64,000 nucleotides of DNA from Castanea sativa (lineage: Eukaryota > Streptophyta > Magnoliopsida > Fagales > Fagaceae): contig NC_134020.1 in assembly GCF_040712315.1 (NCBI RefSeq), positions 45,679,751 to 45,743,750 of the forward strand, written 5' to 3'. A model generated the notes under the pieces. That model was not told the DNA's origin, did not search any database, and was given only the letters and a program-made list of their open reading frames with translations. Position 1 is the stretch's first letter, and each line of letters starts with the position of its first letter. The translations under genes and the position numbers were made by a program. Below are positions 45,511 through 58,140 of this stretch, one piece after another.

Positions 45511-48220
45511 ATGAGGTATGTGAAATGCCAGTTCGTGGGTTTTTTCATTTTTTTTTCGTTGATTGGTTTTGGCTTGAATTGAAACATGTTAAGCTGGGTT
45601 TTGATTTTAGAATTTTATGAAATGGTCAATATTGAAATTCTAGGATGATTAATGCTGCAAATTGTATGATTGTATGATTGAAAGTTTTATATTTTATATG
45701 TGTTGTAAATCTATCTCTGAAAAAAACTTGGATGAAATTGTGATTATTGAGACTCTATTTTATTGCTAGTTGAACCCATTTTATGTTGTGTTAAAAAAAC
45801 TTTGTTGGGCAGGTTCTGATTGAATGTTTGGGCTCTTTTCTTCCAAGCATATTTTTTTCTATCGCTTACCAAAGTCAATTTATGCTATTTTGTTCTCATT
45901 TGTTATGTAAAAGATATAATGATTAGTGTTAGGAACATTGATTTGAAATGGGTGTGATGGTTGTAGTCACATTTGATAGCCACAGATGTAAACAATGGTG
46001 TCAATGGTTTGAAAAATGGCACCTATTTTACCTTTTGGCTCCTTCGGTCCTGTTGTGTTCCATTAACGTGCTTTAATTATCTGAAATCTTTTCCTCCTTA
46101 GTTATGATAAATGAGAGACATCAGGTGATGCTTCTTGATTTTTCTTCTGCTGACTCCTTTCATCCTTGTTTCTACAGTAAGCTTCAGAGTGATACTCTAA
46201 GAGAGGCTATCTCCACTCTTTTTACTGGATCCAAAGATAAGAAGAGAAATTTCACTGAGACCATTGAACTACAGATTGGATTGAAAAATTATGATCCCCA
46301 GAAGGATAAGCGTTTCAGTGGTTCTGTTAAGTTGCCACACATCCCTCGCCCAAAGATGAAGGTTTGCATGCTTGGTGATGCTCAGCATGTTGAAGAGGTA
46401 AAAATTATGGGGTACTTTTCTGAGACAAAGTAATGAAACTGAATTTGTAATTGAGTCAAACTTATATATGTCTGGCAACATCCATTTGTATCATTTGAAC
46501 ATTTATGATTCCTAATGCCTTCTAGATTTAAATGTATATGTTATTTTGAATTGGTGGTATATTATAGGAAAATTCTCACTACCTAAATGTTGGAAGGGCA
46601 GATATCTTTCAAGACTGTATGTTTCATCATACAGATTTGTTAGAGAGTAATACATCATGGTGTGTTCTCATTATTGAATACAGCACTGGATAAACCCCTT
46701 GAAAATTGCATCAATTTATTGATTGCTTGTAATATTACGTAGTCCAGTTTTCCTTGGTTATGGGGTTTGGTGCACTGACAAAAATTATAATTTGTGAATA
46801 CTTTAAGACAAGATGTTTTTATATATTTGGTCGAGCATAGTAGCAAAGATGAGTCAAGTATTCTCCCCCTGCAGTCCTGTTTTATTTGTGGAGGCATATG
46901 CCTACAAATTTTAATCTTTCAGTGACTGTTGCAGTTTAATTTTGTTGTTTACTATTTAATTTTGTTGCAGATTATAGTCCTGTTCACTTCACATTGTTTG
47001 TTGATATGTAATGCAGGCTGAGAAGATGGGTTTAGATTACATGGATGTTGAAGCATTGAAGAAGCTTAACAAAAACAAGAAATTGGTCAAGAAACTTGCC
47101 AAGAAATACCATGCTTTTTTGGCATCAGAATCTGTCATTAAGCTGATCCCCCGTCTTTTGGGCCCTGGTCTCAACAAGGCAGGCAAGTGTATTAGAAACG
47201 TATTGCATCTGCTGTTGTGGTTTTTATTAGTCAAGATACATGGCTTTCTCTGGAGTACATTTGAAATCAGAACAAACTTGACATATTGCCCTGAACATGT
47301 TTTTTATATCTCTATCTGTCATTTGCATTTTTTGAATGGATTATCTGATATATCCCTCTTAAACTATTATATCCTTCTTAAACTATTATAAGTGTATAAT
47401 CCTTTTGCCTAGTCACTTTTGCTGAGCAATTGTATATAATTCTAATGTTATGTATTAATTCGACAATAATGAGTATATATCAATGTATGTCTCTTTTCTT
47501 GAGTGGTTTGTTTGCAGTGTTGTAAGTTATATTTTAAGATGCATGCAGCATTGAATATTAGTCGTTAGTAGGGAGCCTTTTTATTTGGGCGTAATGGGCT
47601 TTTTTCATGCATTATATATTTCTTTCTTATTTACCCATTTATTATAATAATGCAGGAAAGTTTCCAACTCTTGTCACACATCAAGAATCCATCGATTCTA
47701 AAGTTAATGAGACAAAGGCTATGGTTAAGTTCCAACTGAAAAAGGTGCTTTGCATGGGAGTTGCAGTGGGCAATGTTGCTATGGAAGAGAAGCAGGTCTT
47801 CCAAAATGTTCAAATGAGTGTTAATTTCCTCGTTTCGCTGTTGAAGAAGAACTGGCAGAATGTAAGTTATTAACTTTAAGACTAATTCCAGCTTCCCGTT
47901 TAATTTTGTTTAATGGGTTGTAGGTACAATTTTTTTTTATTAGTATTTTTGTTCTATATTGTTGATTTTTTTCTATCTATTTCGAATTTTCATAGGTCTC
48001 TTTCCGTGTTAGTTATGGGCGCTGTCCTTGCAATTGAGAAATTTGTTTTGTTCTGGATTTTCTTCCTGCATTTGGCTTTCATTCTTATGAAGATCTTGTT
48101 GTCTCTTCATTTTTATCTCTGGTATCGTGTTTGATTGAGGGTTTTTATTTTCTTGCTGGAAATCAGGTGAGGAGCTTGTCGCTGAAGACTACCATGGGGA
48201 GGCCAGTGCGCGTATACTAA
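45511..48220 (+). CDS. RPL10A: 60S ribosomal protein L10a (uL1), five exons
   Basis: Encodes the large-subunit L1-stalk protein uL1, which helps release deacylated tRNA from the E site. CDS exons: 45511-45515 (ATGAG), 46178-46397, 47017-47182, 47656-47861, 48167-48220, total 651 bp, 216 residues plus stop, the usual length. The protein starts [17 protein letters not shown], has [20 protein letters not shown], the L1 signature [16 protein letters not shown], and ends [10 protein letters not shown]. The tiny first exon ends after AG of codon 2. Intron 3 starts GCAAGT instead of GT. The only in-frame join of GCA-G to GA-AAG needs this GC-AG intron. Introns 1, 2 and 4 are GT-AG. The leader (about 45215-45510) contains CT-rich sequence and possibly its own intron, with an acceptor CTTTCTTGCAG at about 45465. 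All conserved blocks are intact, so it is probably functional. Confidence 0.95.
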
Positions 48221-49140
48221 AATCTTTTGGCAAGGGAATTTTGTAGGCGAGCTGTAATTCTTATAAGGGTGCTTTGAATGGTCAAGTTTTCTTGTTGGTT
48301 GGCTATTTTACCTTTTTACTGTTCTCTGAATTCTTAGATGTCATGGCCCTAGAATTGTTTTGGAATGTTTGACTGAGAGTTGAACCAAGTTTTCATTTTC
48401 ACTGGCCCTATAATACATTGATGAATATTAGGTCTTATATATGTTGCCGTCCAAGCTGGAGTGAAATCGATGGTAAATTTAATTATGTGGATGATAAATT
48501 GCTCTCATTATATACTTGAAGTCTGGCAGGGTGTGAAAATGTGGACTAGAATTAATGCAGTTCAATTATTACTTAAATTTCTTGTTTTCTCAAACAGTAA
48601 GGCTAGGAACAATTTTTTTTTACCACTTCTATGCCTCTTACTCCACACTGTTCATAGTTGTTTCAGAAAAACATGTAGCTGTACGTAGACAACAATTTTA
48701 TAAAAGCCGCCGTGTTCACCGATGGGCCTGCTCATCTGTTCAGCCCATTTGGAATTCTTTGCTAATTTACTGTATATTGTTTCCTGTACCTCCTGGGAGT
48801 ATAGCCCTGGTTGTCTAGAATGTGACTCTGGTCCCTGCTGGGAGTATAGCTCCGGTTGTCTAGAATGTGACTCTTGTCCCTGCTGGTTGTCTAGATACAC
48901 TATTTCTGAGTACTTCGACAACGAGGCCCTGGGAAAAAAATTAAAAACCTTTTCCAGGAAAATAGAATTACAATAATTTCATTGGGTTAAGTAATAATAA
49001 CCTCAAAATTTGGGGGGAAAAAAGTGAGGCCATACTATTTTGATCGCTTCTTTGTCTGCCTAACGTATGGTAAAATTTTGCGGAATAGTAAAAAACTTGA
49101 AGGGATTTACATAATACCATTAAATTCAACGGAATATTAA
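48221..49140. other. 3' flank of RPL10A; 45-bp tandem repeat at 48793-48900
   Basis: No gene. CTGGGAGTATAGC(C/T)C.GGTTGTCTAGAATGTGACTC is present twice with a 45-bp period (48793-48837, 48838-48882), followed by a partial third unit (CTGGTTGTCTAGATAC). Confidence 0.7.
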
Positions 49141-49456
49141 GGGCTTGTTTTAATTTGGTCATGACTCCGATTTATAAGTCAAATCTCACTTTATTTTAAA
49201 AACTTCAAGATTCTTGTTTAGTTACATAACTCACCTTTTGCCATCATAACTTATATTTCAAAAACTGAAAATATTAAAATTCTGTTTTCAGTTTCTATCG
49301 TCGTTACTCAAATTTTCAAGTTTTGAGTGATGGAAACATCATTTAAAAACCAAGCCAAAAAAGTTTTTTTTTTTTTGGTGGGATTCACGCGTTTTGAAAA
49401 CTCAGTGATGAAAACTGAGTAATATCATTCAAAATTATGGTGATCTAAACAAGCCC
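49141..49456. mobile_element. Tourist-like MITE, 316 bp, TSD TAA
   Basis: GGGCTTGTTT at the left pairs with AAACAAGCCC at the right, flanked by TAA (49138-49140, 49457-49459). The centre contains dyad sequences (CTCAAATTTTCAAGTTTTGAG). No coding capacity. Confidence 0.8.
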
Positions 49457-49459
49457 TAA

Positions 49460-51010
49460 ATGATAAGGCATCTTGCAAAGTTTTGATTTTTGTTGTTTGA
49501 TTCAAGCAATAATTGAAGGGAATATTGTTTTAAGTTTTAATATTTAGGTAGGCTGCAAAATAATTAGAAAGGAAAGTGTAACATACCTATTGTTAATTTG
49601 TTATTCGTATTACATTATCAGTTTATGATGTTTGACCTTCAAAAAAAAGTATATTTGTTGGTGAAGAAAGAGACCTCTAGTCCTTTACATCATTACATTA
49701 TGAATACTTAGTCAATGCCCCAGGGTCCAAATTCAAACGAGTCTTCAGATGCCTCCTTGTGCATTTTATGATTCAGATTGAGATCTGGTGCAATTGCTAA
49801 CAATTACACCATTTCCTTCATAAAATTTTTTACATTTTTAACTTTTAACTAACTTTTTACATTTTTTAAATATTTTTTATTTAATGGTTGAGATTGAAAG
49901 TTACTTTTTGTAACTTTCAATCTCTACCCTTCAACGCTATTGCATCAAGTGCTATACCCTAGAAATTGCACCTGATCTAAATCGGATTGATTCATATGAA
50001 CCTAGCATATAATACTACTCTGATTGTTAGGTAACCTTCCATTCCATTGCAGACTGAAATTAACATATGGTTGTTACCTTCTATTCGTTGCTCAATAATC
50101 AGCCACCAATAGAAAGAACCGTTGTTTCATAACTACATGAGTAATAGTATTTGGTTCAACTTGTTTTCTATATTATTATCCTTGGATCATAGCTCAACTA
50201 CGTTAAAGGTCACATCAAGAACTCTATAACTTGGTGGGTATTAGAAGAACCAAAGCCAAGGTAGAACGACGAGAAATTGAATTGTAAAGCCGCAAAGGCG
50301 GCATCCATCCTATGAATTGTGCTGACCAATTTTAGCACAATGGTGATGAGATCAACTTAAAAAGGAGCATATGTTGTTTAGATTTTTTTTTTATTTTTTA
50401 TTTTACAAGATAGAATTTCTACTCTAACCTAATCTAAGTGTATATGTGTGTGAAGCTTCCTTCTAGAGACTTAAACTCCGGCCTTTACCCCCCACACCCC
50501 ATAAGCACTTATACTTGTGGAGTGACCACCGCACCAAGGGTGCGCGGTGGTGTTGTTTAGCTTCGTCTTTGAAGAAGAGTTTGTTATTTAGATGCAGTCA
50601 TTTTTGACATTATTGAATCACAATTATTTCACATTACATTTAATGTGATTTGTCCGTAATTATTTAAGTGAAAGAATTCTAAAGTGGGTTGTCCCTTTAT
50701 ATTGATTACTATTAGAATATATTTATTTAAATTAAATTATTAATAACTTATTAAAATTGGATCTACTTATTTTATAAATAATTAAATAAAAATTTAAAAT
50801 TTCAAGAAGTCGTGCCATAAAGTTTTCAAATGCTATTTGAGGCCAGCCAAGTGATTTCTAAGGTCTCATGATATCCTTGAGATTCTGAGTTTGAAACATT
50901 TTGTTAGTATCTTGGGGCCATCTAATGGGATTCCTTCCTGTAATAACTTGGTGTGAAGAGAACGGAAGGATTGCATACACTCAAAGAAATAATTAGATAC
51001 TCAAAAAGTC
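49460..51010. other. Intergenic, dispersed repeat at about 50390-50550
   Basis: No gene. The block CTACTCTAACCTAATCTAAGTG..GGAGTGACCACCGCACC (50415-50540) looks like a dispersed plant repeat, and a weaker relative begins at about 60130 (CTACCATAACTTAATCTAAA). A short palindromic AT-rich pair lies at 49845-49925 (GTTACTTTTTGTAAC). Confidence 0.4.
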
Positions 51011-51013
51011 TAA

Positions 51014-51289
51014 GGATCTGTTTGGATACAACTTATTGCTGAAAACTGAAAATACTATAGTAAAATAATTTTTAAATGTGTGAATAGTATTGTGGGACCC
51101 ATTTTTAATATTTTTTTTTCTAAATAAAATGCTTGTGGGTTCCATGAACAGTGTGTGAATAGTGCACTCTGTTGGAGAAAATCTGAGACGCATGAACAAT
51201 GCATGGATGGAAAAGTCAAATTTTACAGCTTAAAAAAAAAAGTTGAAAACGCAAACACAGTAGACGTGGACGTGGATCCAAACAAATAC
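51014..51289. mobile_element. Tourist-like MITE, 276 bp, TSD TAA
   Basis: The ends GGATCTGTTTGGATAC and the complement of GGATCCAAACAAATAC are flanked by TAA (51011-51013, 51290-51292). Same family as 31505-31728 and 56693-56952. Confidence 0.75.
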
Positions 51290-51767
51290 TAAATACCGTT
51301 GTTTGCCACAAAAAAAAAAAAAAAGAAAAGAAGTTGGGGAGCTTTGGACAATTATTCATGAGAAAAAAAAGTCTAGGACCACAAAATCTTTTACAACTAT
51401 GACATGGCAGAGTGAAATTGGTGAAAAAAATGACGAATTTATATATAAGTGATGATTAACCACTCACAATTTACTACGTCAGAGTTGTGACAAAAAAAAA
51501 GTTGCAAAATAATTTGTGGCATGTCCACAAAAGGAAAAAAGAAAAAAATGAAAGCAAGGGGAGATGAGATGAGAAAACAAAAGGAGGGAAAACAGGAGGC
51601 AGGTTAGGTAGGTTTGGTTTGGGGGGCAAATTGAAATTACTATTTAGGGATCTTTGGGGTTTGTGACTCATTCATTGTGGTGCCCCCAGCTTTCCACAGG
51701 TACCAAAAGCCGTCCTTTTATGTCACAGTATTAAAACTCTAGAACATTCCCTCTCTCCCCTGAATTC

Positions 51768-51879
51768 TTTATATATTTGAATCAGAGTTGAGAGACAGCT
51801 GAATCGTTTGAGTCTCTGACTTTTTTTTTGGTCTTTTGAAGTTGCGCCCAACCTTGTATTCTCCGCTCAAACCAAAACC
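51768..51879 (+). promoter_or_regulatory. TATA box and leader exon of the ferredoxin gene (probable)
   Basis: TTTATATATTTGA (51768-51780) is followed by a leader-like stretch (GAGACAGCTGAATCG...) ending at AAAACC|GTAAGC (51879/51880), then a (CT)n run at the start of the intron. The 3' splice site candidate TTGGATTCAG|GGGCC at 54079/54080 lies eight bases before the ATG. A leader intron of 2.2 kb (51880-54079) is therefore likely. Upstream frames between 51880 and 54079 show no coding features. Confidence 0.5.
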
Positions 51880-54087
51880 GTAAGCTCTCTCTCTCTCTCT
51901 CTTGTCTTGTTTGTAATATTTCGTTTTCGACTTTGTTATATTGAAATTAAAATACGATAAAACATTGATGACTCTACTCTCCGTTTTGTTGTTCTGAGAT
52001 TTTCACGAGATTGGGTTTCAGGGTGAGGTCCGGTCGTGTTTGGTTCAGCTTATAATTCAAATGACTATGATAACATGTTTGTTTTCCCACTTCTTCTTTA
52101 ATATGTCCTTTTTTTGTTTGTTTGAGATTTAGATTTATCCCTTTATTTATATTTATGGAATCATGAAGATCCCATGATTTAGATTTTAATTTTTTTGCTT
52201 TCATTTCTGGGAGACCAACTATATTAAACAGACCCATTTCACCACTGAATCTAAAGTTTGGAACTTGGTCACGAAATCGTTATGCTGATGATAGGCTTAA
52301 CTATAGTATTGGGGTTTGGTGGGGTCAACTATAGTATTAAATTTCCACTATATTTATTGACACAGTATTTATTGACTTAGATTTATTCCTTCTTTTTTTC
52401 TTTTGAGTTGTGCTTCAGTCACATTGAAATCTATGGTCTTTACTCCTTTGTCATTTATGTAGTACAGAGTGTGAGATGGGCTATTAGTTGGAATTAAAGG
52501 CAATGTATTTGTACCTTTCACACAAACTTGCTTATTGATGGAAATTCTGGTGGAACCAAGCCTATACTGGGCCATCATATAGTCAAAACTGTGGAAATGA
52601 AAAACTATTGGTGTTCTATATGGTGTATTTTACTGCAGGATAGCCACCAGTGAATCACTTTACCAAGAGGTTAACTTATGGTTAGGTGCAGGTGGAGATG
52701 TATTATCTGGGTCATTTTTCTATAGGAGTTTTTTGGACTTGGAAACTCCATGCAATTCAGTGCTGGGCCAACATGGAGAAATATCATACATTAAAAATCT
52801 TGGATGTTATATGCAATGCACAGTACTATGCTGTCTGTATCAGTAAATATTCAATTAATCATTGGTTACCTACGATTTATCTGTATTGTTCCTGAAAAGA
52901 AAGGGTGCATTTGGGTCTATATTGTGAGGGGACCTTGACTCAACAGACAGACTAGTTTCAGACTACACTTAGACTTTGCTTAAATTATAGAGTGATACTA
53001 TTTCTATTGCGCGGTTATTAAAATGGAGCCTCGAGTGAAGAGCAGAGAGCCTTTAGCTTGCATCTTCTCATAGTGCTCCAGACATCAATTGCCCTTTTGT
53101 TACAGAATGGATTTTTTATTCCGTTCTTTGTAAACTTTTATAAGAGGCATACAAAATACAACCCCCTTAGCTGCAAGGATGCTCAGCCATCTGCCTTTGG
53201 GAATGCTTGCAAACACATTCCTAGATTGAAGGGCAATAGGTATCTTTCCGCCCTTATGGAATTCTTTGCATTGATTGCCTCATCCATTGGAGAAATGGAT
53301 GCTTCATATTTTTTTTAATCTATTTTTAATTTCCTTATAGGGGGTTGGGACTTGGGATCAACATTGTGAGTTTCCTATTACTTGGATCACATTTGGTAAT
53401 TGTGACCAATGTTCCCTTCATACTTATTTACCTGATGCAATGTAAGGGCCTACCCCCTTTTTTAGCTCTTTCACACGTTGCTGCTGTGCTAACTGTGGGG
53501 CTTTCCTTAGTATCTTGAATTTGTTTTCTTTTCTAGTTGTTCCTTACAAGACAGATCTAATACTTTTACGGGTGTGAGGACAATGTGATTAGGAGCCATC
53601 ATTCTCAACATTGTGAAAACAAGAATATATGCTCTGATCCTGGTTTTGGAAATTTTGTTTGAACTTTTAATCAGTTACATTGTACCTCATCTTCGGCCTT
53701 TGTCCTTGGCTTCTGTTGTAAAGGGACAGTCCTTAGGTTTGAAACTTTGCGTAGCCTGGAAAAGATTAAGCATTGAAGGTCATTGCAAGAAGAAAGGCAG
53801 ATAAAGAAAATAAAAGATGTCCAAGGAGGGCATTAGTCACTGTGCCTTTGTTATCATTTATGGGGATTTTTTCATGAATCCCAGATTCCTTAAGCAATTC
53901 ATGTTTGCTACTTCTTTCCTTGTTAATTTCTTTCACTAGATTGATGTTATATACATCATTTTCTTAGTTATTAATGGTGATGTTGATATAGGCCTTAATG
54001 TCATTTTTGGCATTATGTTAAATTCCAGTACTGGGTGTGCAATTAGTAACTAAACCAGCTGAAATTGTGTTGGATTCAGGGGCCAAC

Positions 54088-54552
54088 ATGTCAACCATGA
54101 CATCTGTGAAACTTCCCTCCCATTGCATGTTCGGAAATGCACCTCAGAACCGTTTCAACAGCGCTATTATCAAATGCCCATCCTCTCTTGGATCTGTAAA
54201 GAGTGTCTCCAAAGCATTTGGCCTGAAAGCATCCCCTTCTTTCAGAGTATCCGCAATGGCAGTATACAAGATCAAACTTGTAGGACCAGATGGTGAAGAA
54301 AATGAGTTTGAGGCCCCTGATGATGCTTACATCCTAGATTCTGCTGAGAATGCAGGAGTTGAGCTGCCTTATTCATGCAGGGCTGGGGCTTGCTCTACCT
54401 GTGCTGGGAAGATGGTGGCAGGCTCAGTGGACCAATCTGATGGTTCATTCCTTGATGAAAATCAAATGAAGGAAGGTTTTGTGCTGACTTGTGTCTCGTA
54501 CCCAACTGCAGACTGTGTGATTCACACACACAAGGAAGGTGATCTTTACTGA
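54088..54552 (+). CDS. Root-type [2Fe-2S] ferredoxin, plastid-targeted
   Basis: Electron carrier of non-green plastids, passing electrons from ferredoxin-NADP reductase to nitrite reductase, glutamate synthase and sulfite reductase. The 154-residue frame has a transit peptide (about 1-57, Ser/Lys/Val-rich, few acids) and a 97-residue mature domain starting near [18 protein letters not shown]. The cluster ligands are Cys97, Cys102, Cys105 ([15 protein letters not shown]) and Cys135 (VLTCVSYP), the exact plant-type spacing C-X4-C-X2-C-X29-C. The C-terminus is HTHKEGDLY. The sequence resembles Arabidopsis FD3 rather than leaf ferredoxins. An upstream in-frame extension (54037-54087) lies before the splice acceptor. 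I chose the ATG at 54088 because it follows that acceptor and gives a good transit peptide. The coding region has no intron, normal for the family. Confidence 0.93.
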   Translation: MSTMTSVKLPSHCMFGNAPQNRFNSAIIKCPSSLGSVKSVSKAFGLKASPSFRVSAMAVYKIKLVGPDGEENEFEAPDDAYILDSAENAGVELPYSCRAGACSTCAGKMVAGSVDQSDGSFLDENQMKEGFVLTCVSYPTADCVIHTHKEGDLY

Positions 54553-56692
54553 GTGGTTGTGAGTGTTAGAATAGGTTTTGGAAATCTTGTTGTCTAAAAT
54601 GGTTATGATAACCGGATGTTCATGTATTCCTTGGACCTCTGGATCTTTAAGTGTTTGTCATCTTTTTGTTGGAATGCCATTTAATTTGATTTAGTAATAA
54701 TAGCATTGGATACATCAATTTTTAAGTCTTCTTAGTATGACACATGATTTATATGAGATAGTCCTTTAGTTCTCTGAACTTGTAGTGAGTTCCTCACCAA
54801 ATTCTACTGGTTCTGAATCTAGCAGAGAATGCGTACATAAAAAATGACAGAGCCTTAACCAGCTGCATTATCCTCTAGCTGGGAGTGTCATCCTTCTAAA
54901 CTTTTGAATTGATATATTAATGTTTGCAGGAAAAAGTAATATCTGTTCTATTCACTGAAATCAGGATAATGATTGACCTTTTTTCTGTCTTAGTTGAATC
55001 ATTCATAAAGCTTGGACATTCAGAGCTGAGCCTGCCCGCCTGGCTCCTTTATTAGTTGATTTCTGTTTCTCAACAGTTTTCTATGTTGCATGATATGGCA
55101 TATGGGTAAGAGGCCCTTTAGGTATGTTTGATAGGTGATTCTCTGTTCTAGTGATGGTGCTAATATCATGTCAATTAGGACAGTCTGATTTTCTTTTTCT
55201 ATGATATGGATAAGTTTGATTGGTGATTCTCTGTGAAGATATGCTTATGTCCTAGTGATGGTGCTAATATCATATCAATTAGGACAGTGATTTTCTTTTT
55301 CTTTGATGTCATGGAACCTCTACATCGTAATGCCTTCAATAGCCCGCAAACTACAATTATCAAGGAGGGGAGGATGTTGTGCAGGGTTGAACCAGGACAC
55401 CCCAGCTGGGATGTTGGTCCCCTGACCAACTGCTCCACACCCTTGCAGGCAATTAGGACAATGAGTTGGTTTGTCAGAGTGGAATAGTTTTCAGCAGAAG
55501 ATGATTAGATTAATATGTGAAAGAGTGCATTAACATCTTGTAGAAGTACACTGGTCACATTCATAAGAATTAAGCACCTTTCCATGGCCCAATAGAACGA
55601 TTAGAAATAATGTGTTAAAGGGTGCTTCGAATTCGATTCTTAGGATGAGCTCCCTGGTATGGAGAATAGGTTGAGCATAAGATTATTGTTTAGTACAAGC
55701 AGATTTCAGCCCTATAAGAGACTTTCTACCCAATCAGCATCTAATCGATTGGGCCCTGAATTCTCGTTACATAAGATTTTAGAAGGCCTCATTTTGCTAC
55801 GTGCAAGTGTGGAACACTAAAAAGCAAAGGGTCAATTGTGAATCTTTTACTACTGAAAATCTGTCCCTGTAAAATTAGTAACATCCAGAGGCAATGAATT
55901 TCTCAAGTCAGTTCGTTCGGATTTGGTAAAAACCTTACTAGGTGACAGTTTTGCTGAATGAAATTTGCTTATTTATTGATTAAAATCTTTAAAACAGTAA
56001 GAAAAATATTCATAACAAATATTTTTTTCTAGTTCTTCGTAAGTGTAGAGGCCCATAACATGAAGATGACATGCCCATTTGGATTAATTTTCTTGTTCGG
56101 ATTTGATATTACAAATCTAAAATTGTATCTAGTATAATATTATTTTAAAATTAAATAATATAACACCATACACGGTTAGATATAAGAAATCAAATCGTTA
56201 GATATAAAAAATCAAATCTTTTTTTTTTTTATGAAATAAAAACTCAAATCTTATTCTCACTATGAGGTGGTGGGATGGATTGGGCTTTGAATCCTCTTAA
56301 GTTTTCATCTAATTAAAAGAAGAAGAAAAAATGTTATATATTTCGAACGCACCGAAAATGCAAATGCCCATTTATAAGGATAGAATTAGAGGATTGATTC
56401 ATATGTAAAGCAAAACCATACTAAACGTGTGTCCTTTCGTTTTACGTGCAATCTAATCAATAGCAAAGAATAGGTATATCAATGTTTAGAACTATATAGT
56501 CTTTCACAACTTTAAGTTGTGATTGGAGTAATCTAACTTTCACGTAGGACCATAGCTGACATTGATTTTATTATACACTAATCAAAACATATTACATCAA
56601 TAATTGTGAAAAAAAAGTTTATGCCCGAAAGATTGATTGTTCTTTTGTGCACTCGTGATATACTATAATCAATAATGACTTTTATTATCTTA
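54553..56692. other. Intergenic with an 88-bp tandem duplication
   Basis: GTTTGATAGGTGATTCTCTG...CTAGTGATGGTGCTAATATC (55126-55213) is repeated at 55214-55310. No further gene is seen in the rest. Confidence 0.5.
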
Positions 56693-56952
56693 GTATCTGT
56701 TTGGATACACGTCCACGTCCACGTCCCTGCGTTTCACGTTTTTTTTTTTTTTTTTGATTTTTTGAGAAGTTAATTTTCACGTGATAATGCACTGTTCAGT
56801 ATGTCCCGTGCATTGTTCACGGGCCCACAAACCTTTTTTTTTAACAAAACTTTCATTAAAAATGGATTTCACGGCACTATTTACGTATTTAAAAATTATT
56901 TTGCTACAGTATTTTCAATTTTCAGCAAAATAAGTGATATCCAAATGGATCC
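56693..56952. mobile_element. Tourist-like MITE, 260 bp, TSD TTA
   Basis: The ends GTATCTGTTTGGATAC and the complement of GATATCCAAATGGATCC are flanked by TTA (56690-56692, 56953-56955). Reverse orientation relative to 51014-51289. A tandem duplication begins inside its right part. Confidence 0.75.
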
Positions 56953-57650
56953 TTATATAACCTTTTTAACATCTGTTAATTCACATCAATTTTTTCTATA
57001 TCAATTATAGATATGTATGTGAAATAATGGATCCTAAACTAACGTGAAAAGATATTTTCCTAATCAACAATGGCCTCGTTTGTTTGTTGGGAAGGGAATG
57101 GAGTATGTACGATCCTTCATCATTATCTCTTTGCTTTTCCTCTTCATATTTTTTTGGATTGGGGGGCTAAGTTAGTAAGTTTACCGAACTTCAATTATTA
57201 TAAGGAGGAGGAACGGATAAATAGAATATGGCTACAGTGTTTATGGATAATGAGAATATGACTATAATATTTTCAGTTTTTAGCAAAATAAATGATATCT
57301 AAATGGACCGTTGCATAACCTTTTTAACATCAGTTAATTCACATCAATTTTTTCTATATTAATTATAGATATGTATGTGAAATAATGGATCCTAAACTAA
57401 CGTGAAAAGATATTTTCTAAACTAACTTGAAAAGATATTTTCCTAATCAGCAATGGTCTCGTTTGTTTGTTGGGAAGGGAATGGAGTATGTACAATCCTT
57501 CATCATTATCTCTTTACTTTTCCTCTTCATATTTTTTTGGATTGGGGGGGCTAAGTCAGTAAGTTTACCGAACTTCAATTATTATGAGGAAGAGGTACGG
57601 ATAATGAGAATATGGCTATTATCCAAGATTTTAGAAGAAGCATCGTAGGC
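56905..57650. repeat. Tandem duplication, period about 358 bp
   Basis: The block TTTTTAACATCTGTTAATTC...GGAATGGAGTATGTAC...CTTCAATTATTAT occurs at 56905-57262 and again at 57263-57650. The second copy has an additional 25-bp repeat (CTAAACTAACGTGAAAAGATA / CTAAACTAACTTGAAAAGATA, 57392-57442). The first unit includes the right end of the MITE, so the MITE came first. Confidence 0.85.
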
Positions 57651-58140
57651 AATCATCATATAAGGACTAAGGAGGGTGGATAAGAAAAAAACACCCATTT
57701 GTAGGCAAAATGGGCTGATGTGGACAGGACTCATCAATGTACTTTTTATCAGAGAAGACACCTCAAGAAGGTGTTGGAAGACACGGATAAAGCACCTTTT
57801 TCATGGCCTGCTATAAAAATCAACAAGTAAAACATGAGTGAGAATGCAAGTTACGCTTACTTGCCCATTCATATGATAAACTTTGAGCTTGGAAAAAGCT
57901 CAAAAAGCCCGAAAGGTAATGAGAAAGAATGCATTCATTACCTGGAAAGTAAATTTTGGGAGAGAGAGCTTTCTGTTAGGTTCTCCACAGCAAGTACAGT
58001 TCTGTCCCGAGCTTACTCATCTCTATGGATTAGGCCACATAGATGACAGTCATAGAATCATAGAACCAACCACAAAAGTTGGAACTCAACAAATTGTGGG
58101 TGTGATTTCACATTGTCTTTTGATTTTTGTATAATTATTG
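57651..58140 (+). pseudogene. Coding-like remnant, unrecognised
   Basis: 57709-57830 reads ADVDRTHQCTFYQRRHLKKV...LEDTDKAPFSWPAIKINK and then stop. 57834-58046 holds another open frame (MSENASYAYLPIHMINFELG...). The composition is richer than the surrounding AT-rich DNA, and the peptides look like protein. No family recognised and the exons do not join. It could be the decayed end of a gene. Confidence 0.25.

Noticed and set aside
47607..47873. Plus-strand frame as a separate small gene
   Set aside because: It is exon 4 of RPL10A read through the preceding intron, not an independent gene.
55370..55450. tRNA-like or small-RNA-like GC-rich stretch (GTTGAACCAGGACACC...)
   Set aside because: I could not fold it into a cloverleaf with conserved T-loop and anticodon positions. 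It is probably part of a dispersed repeat.
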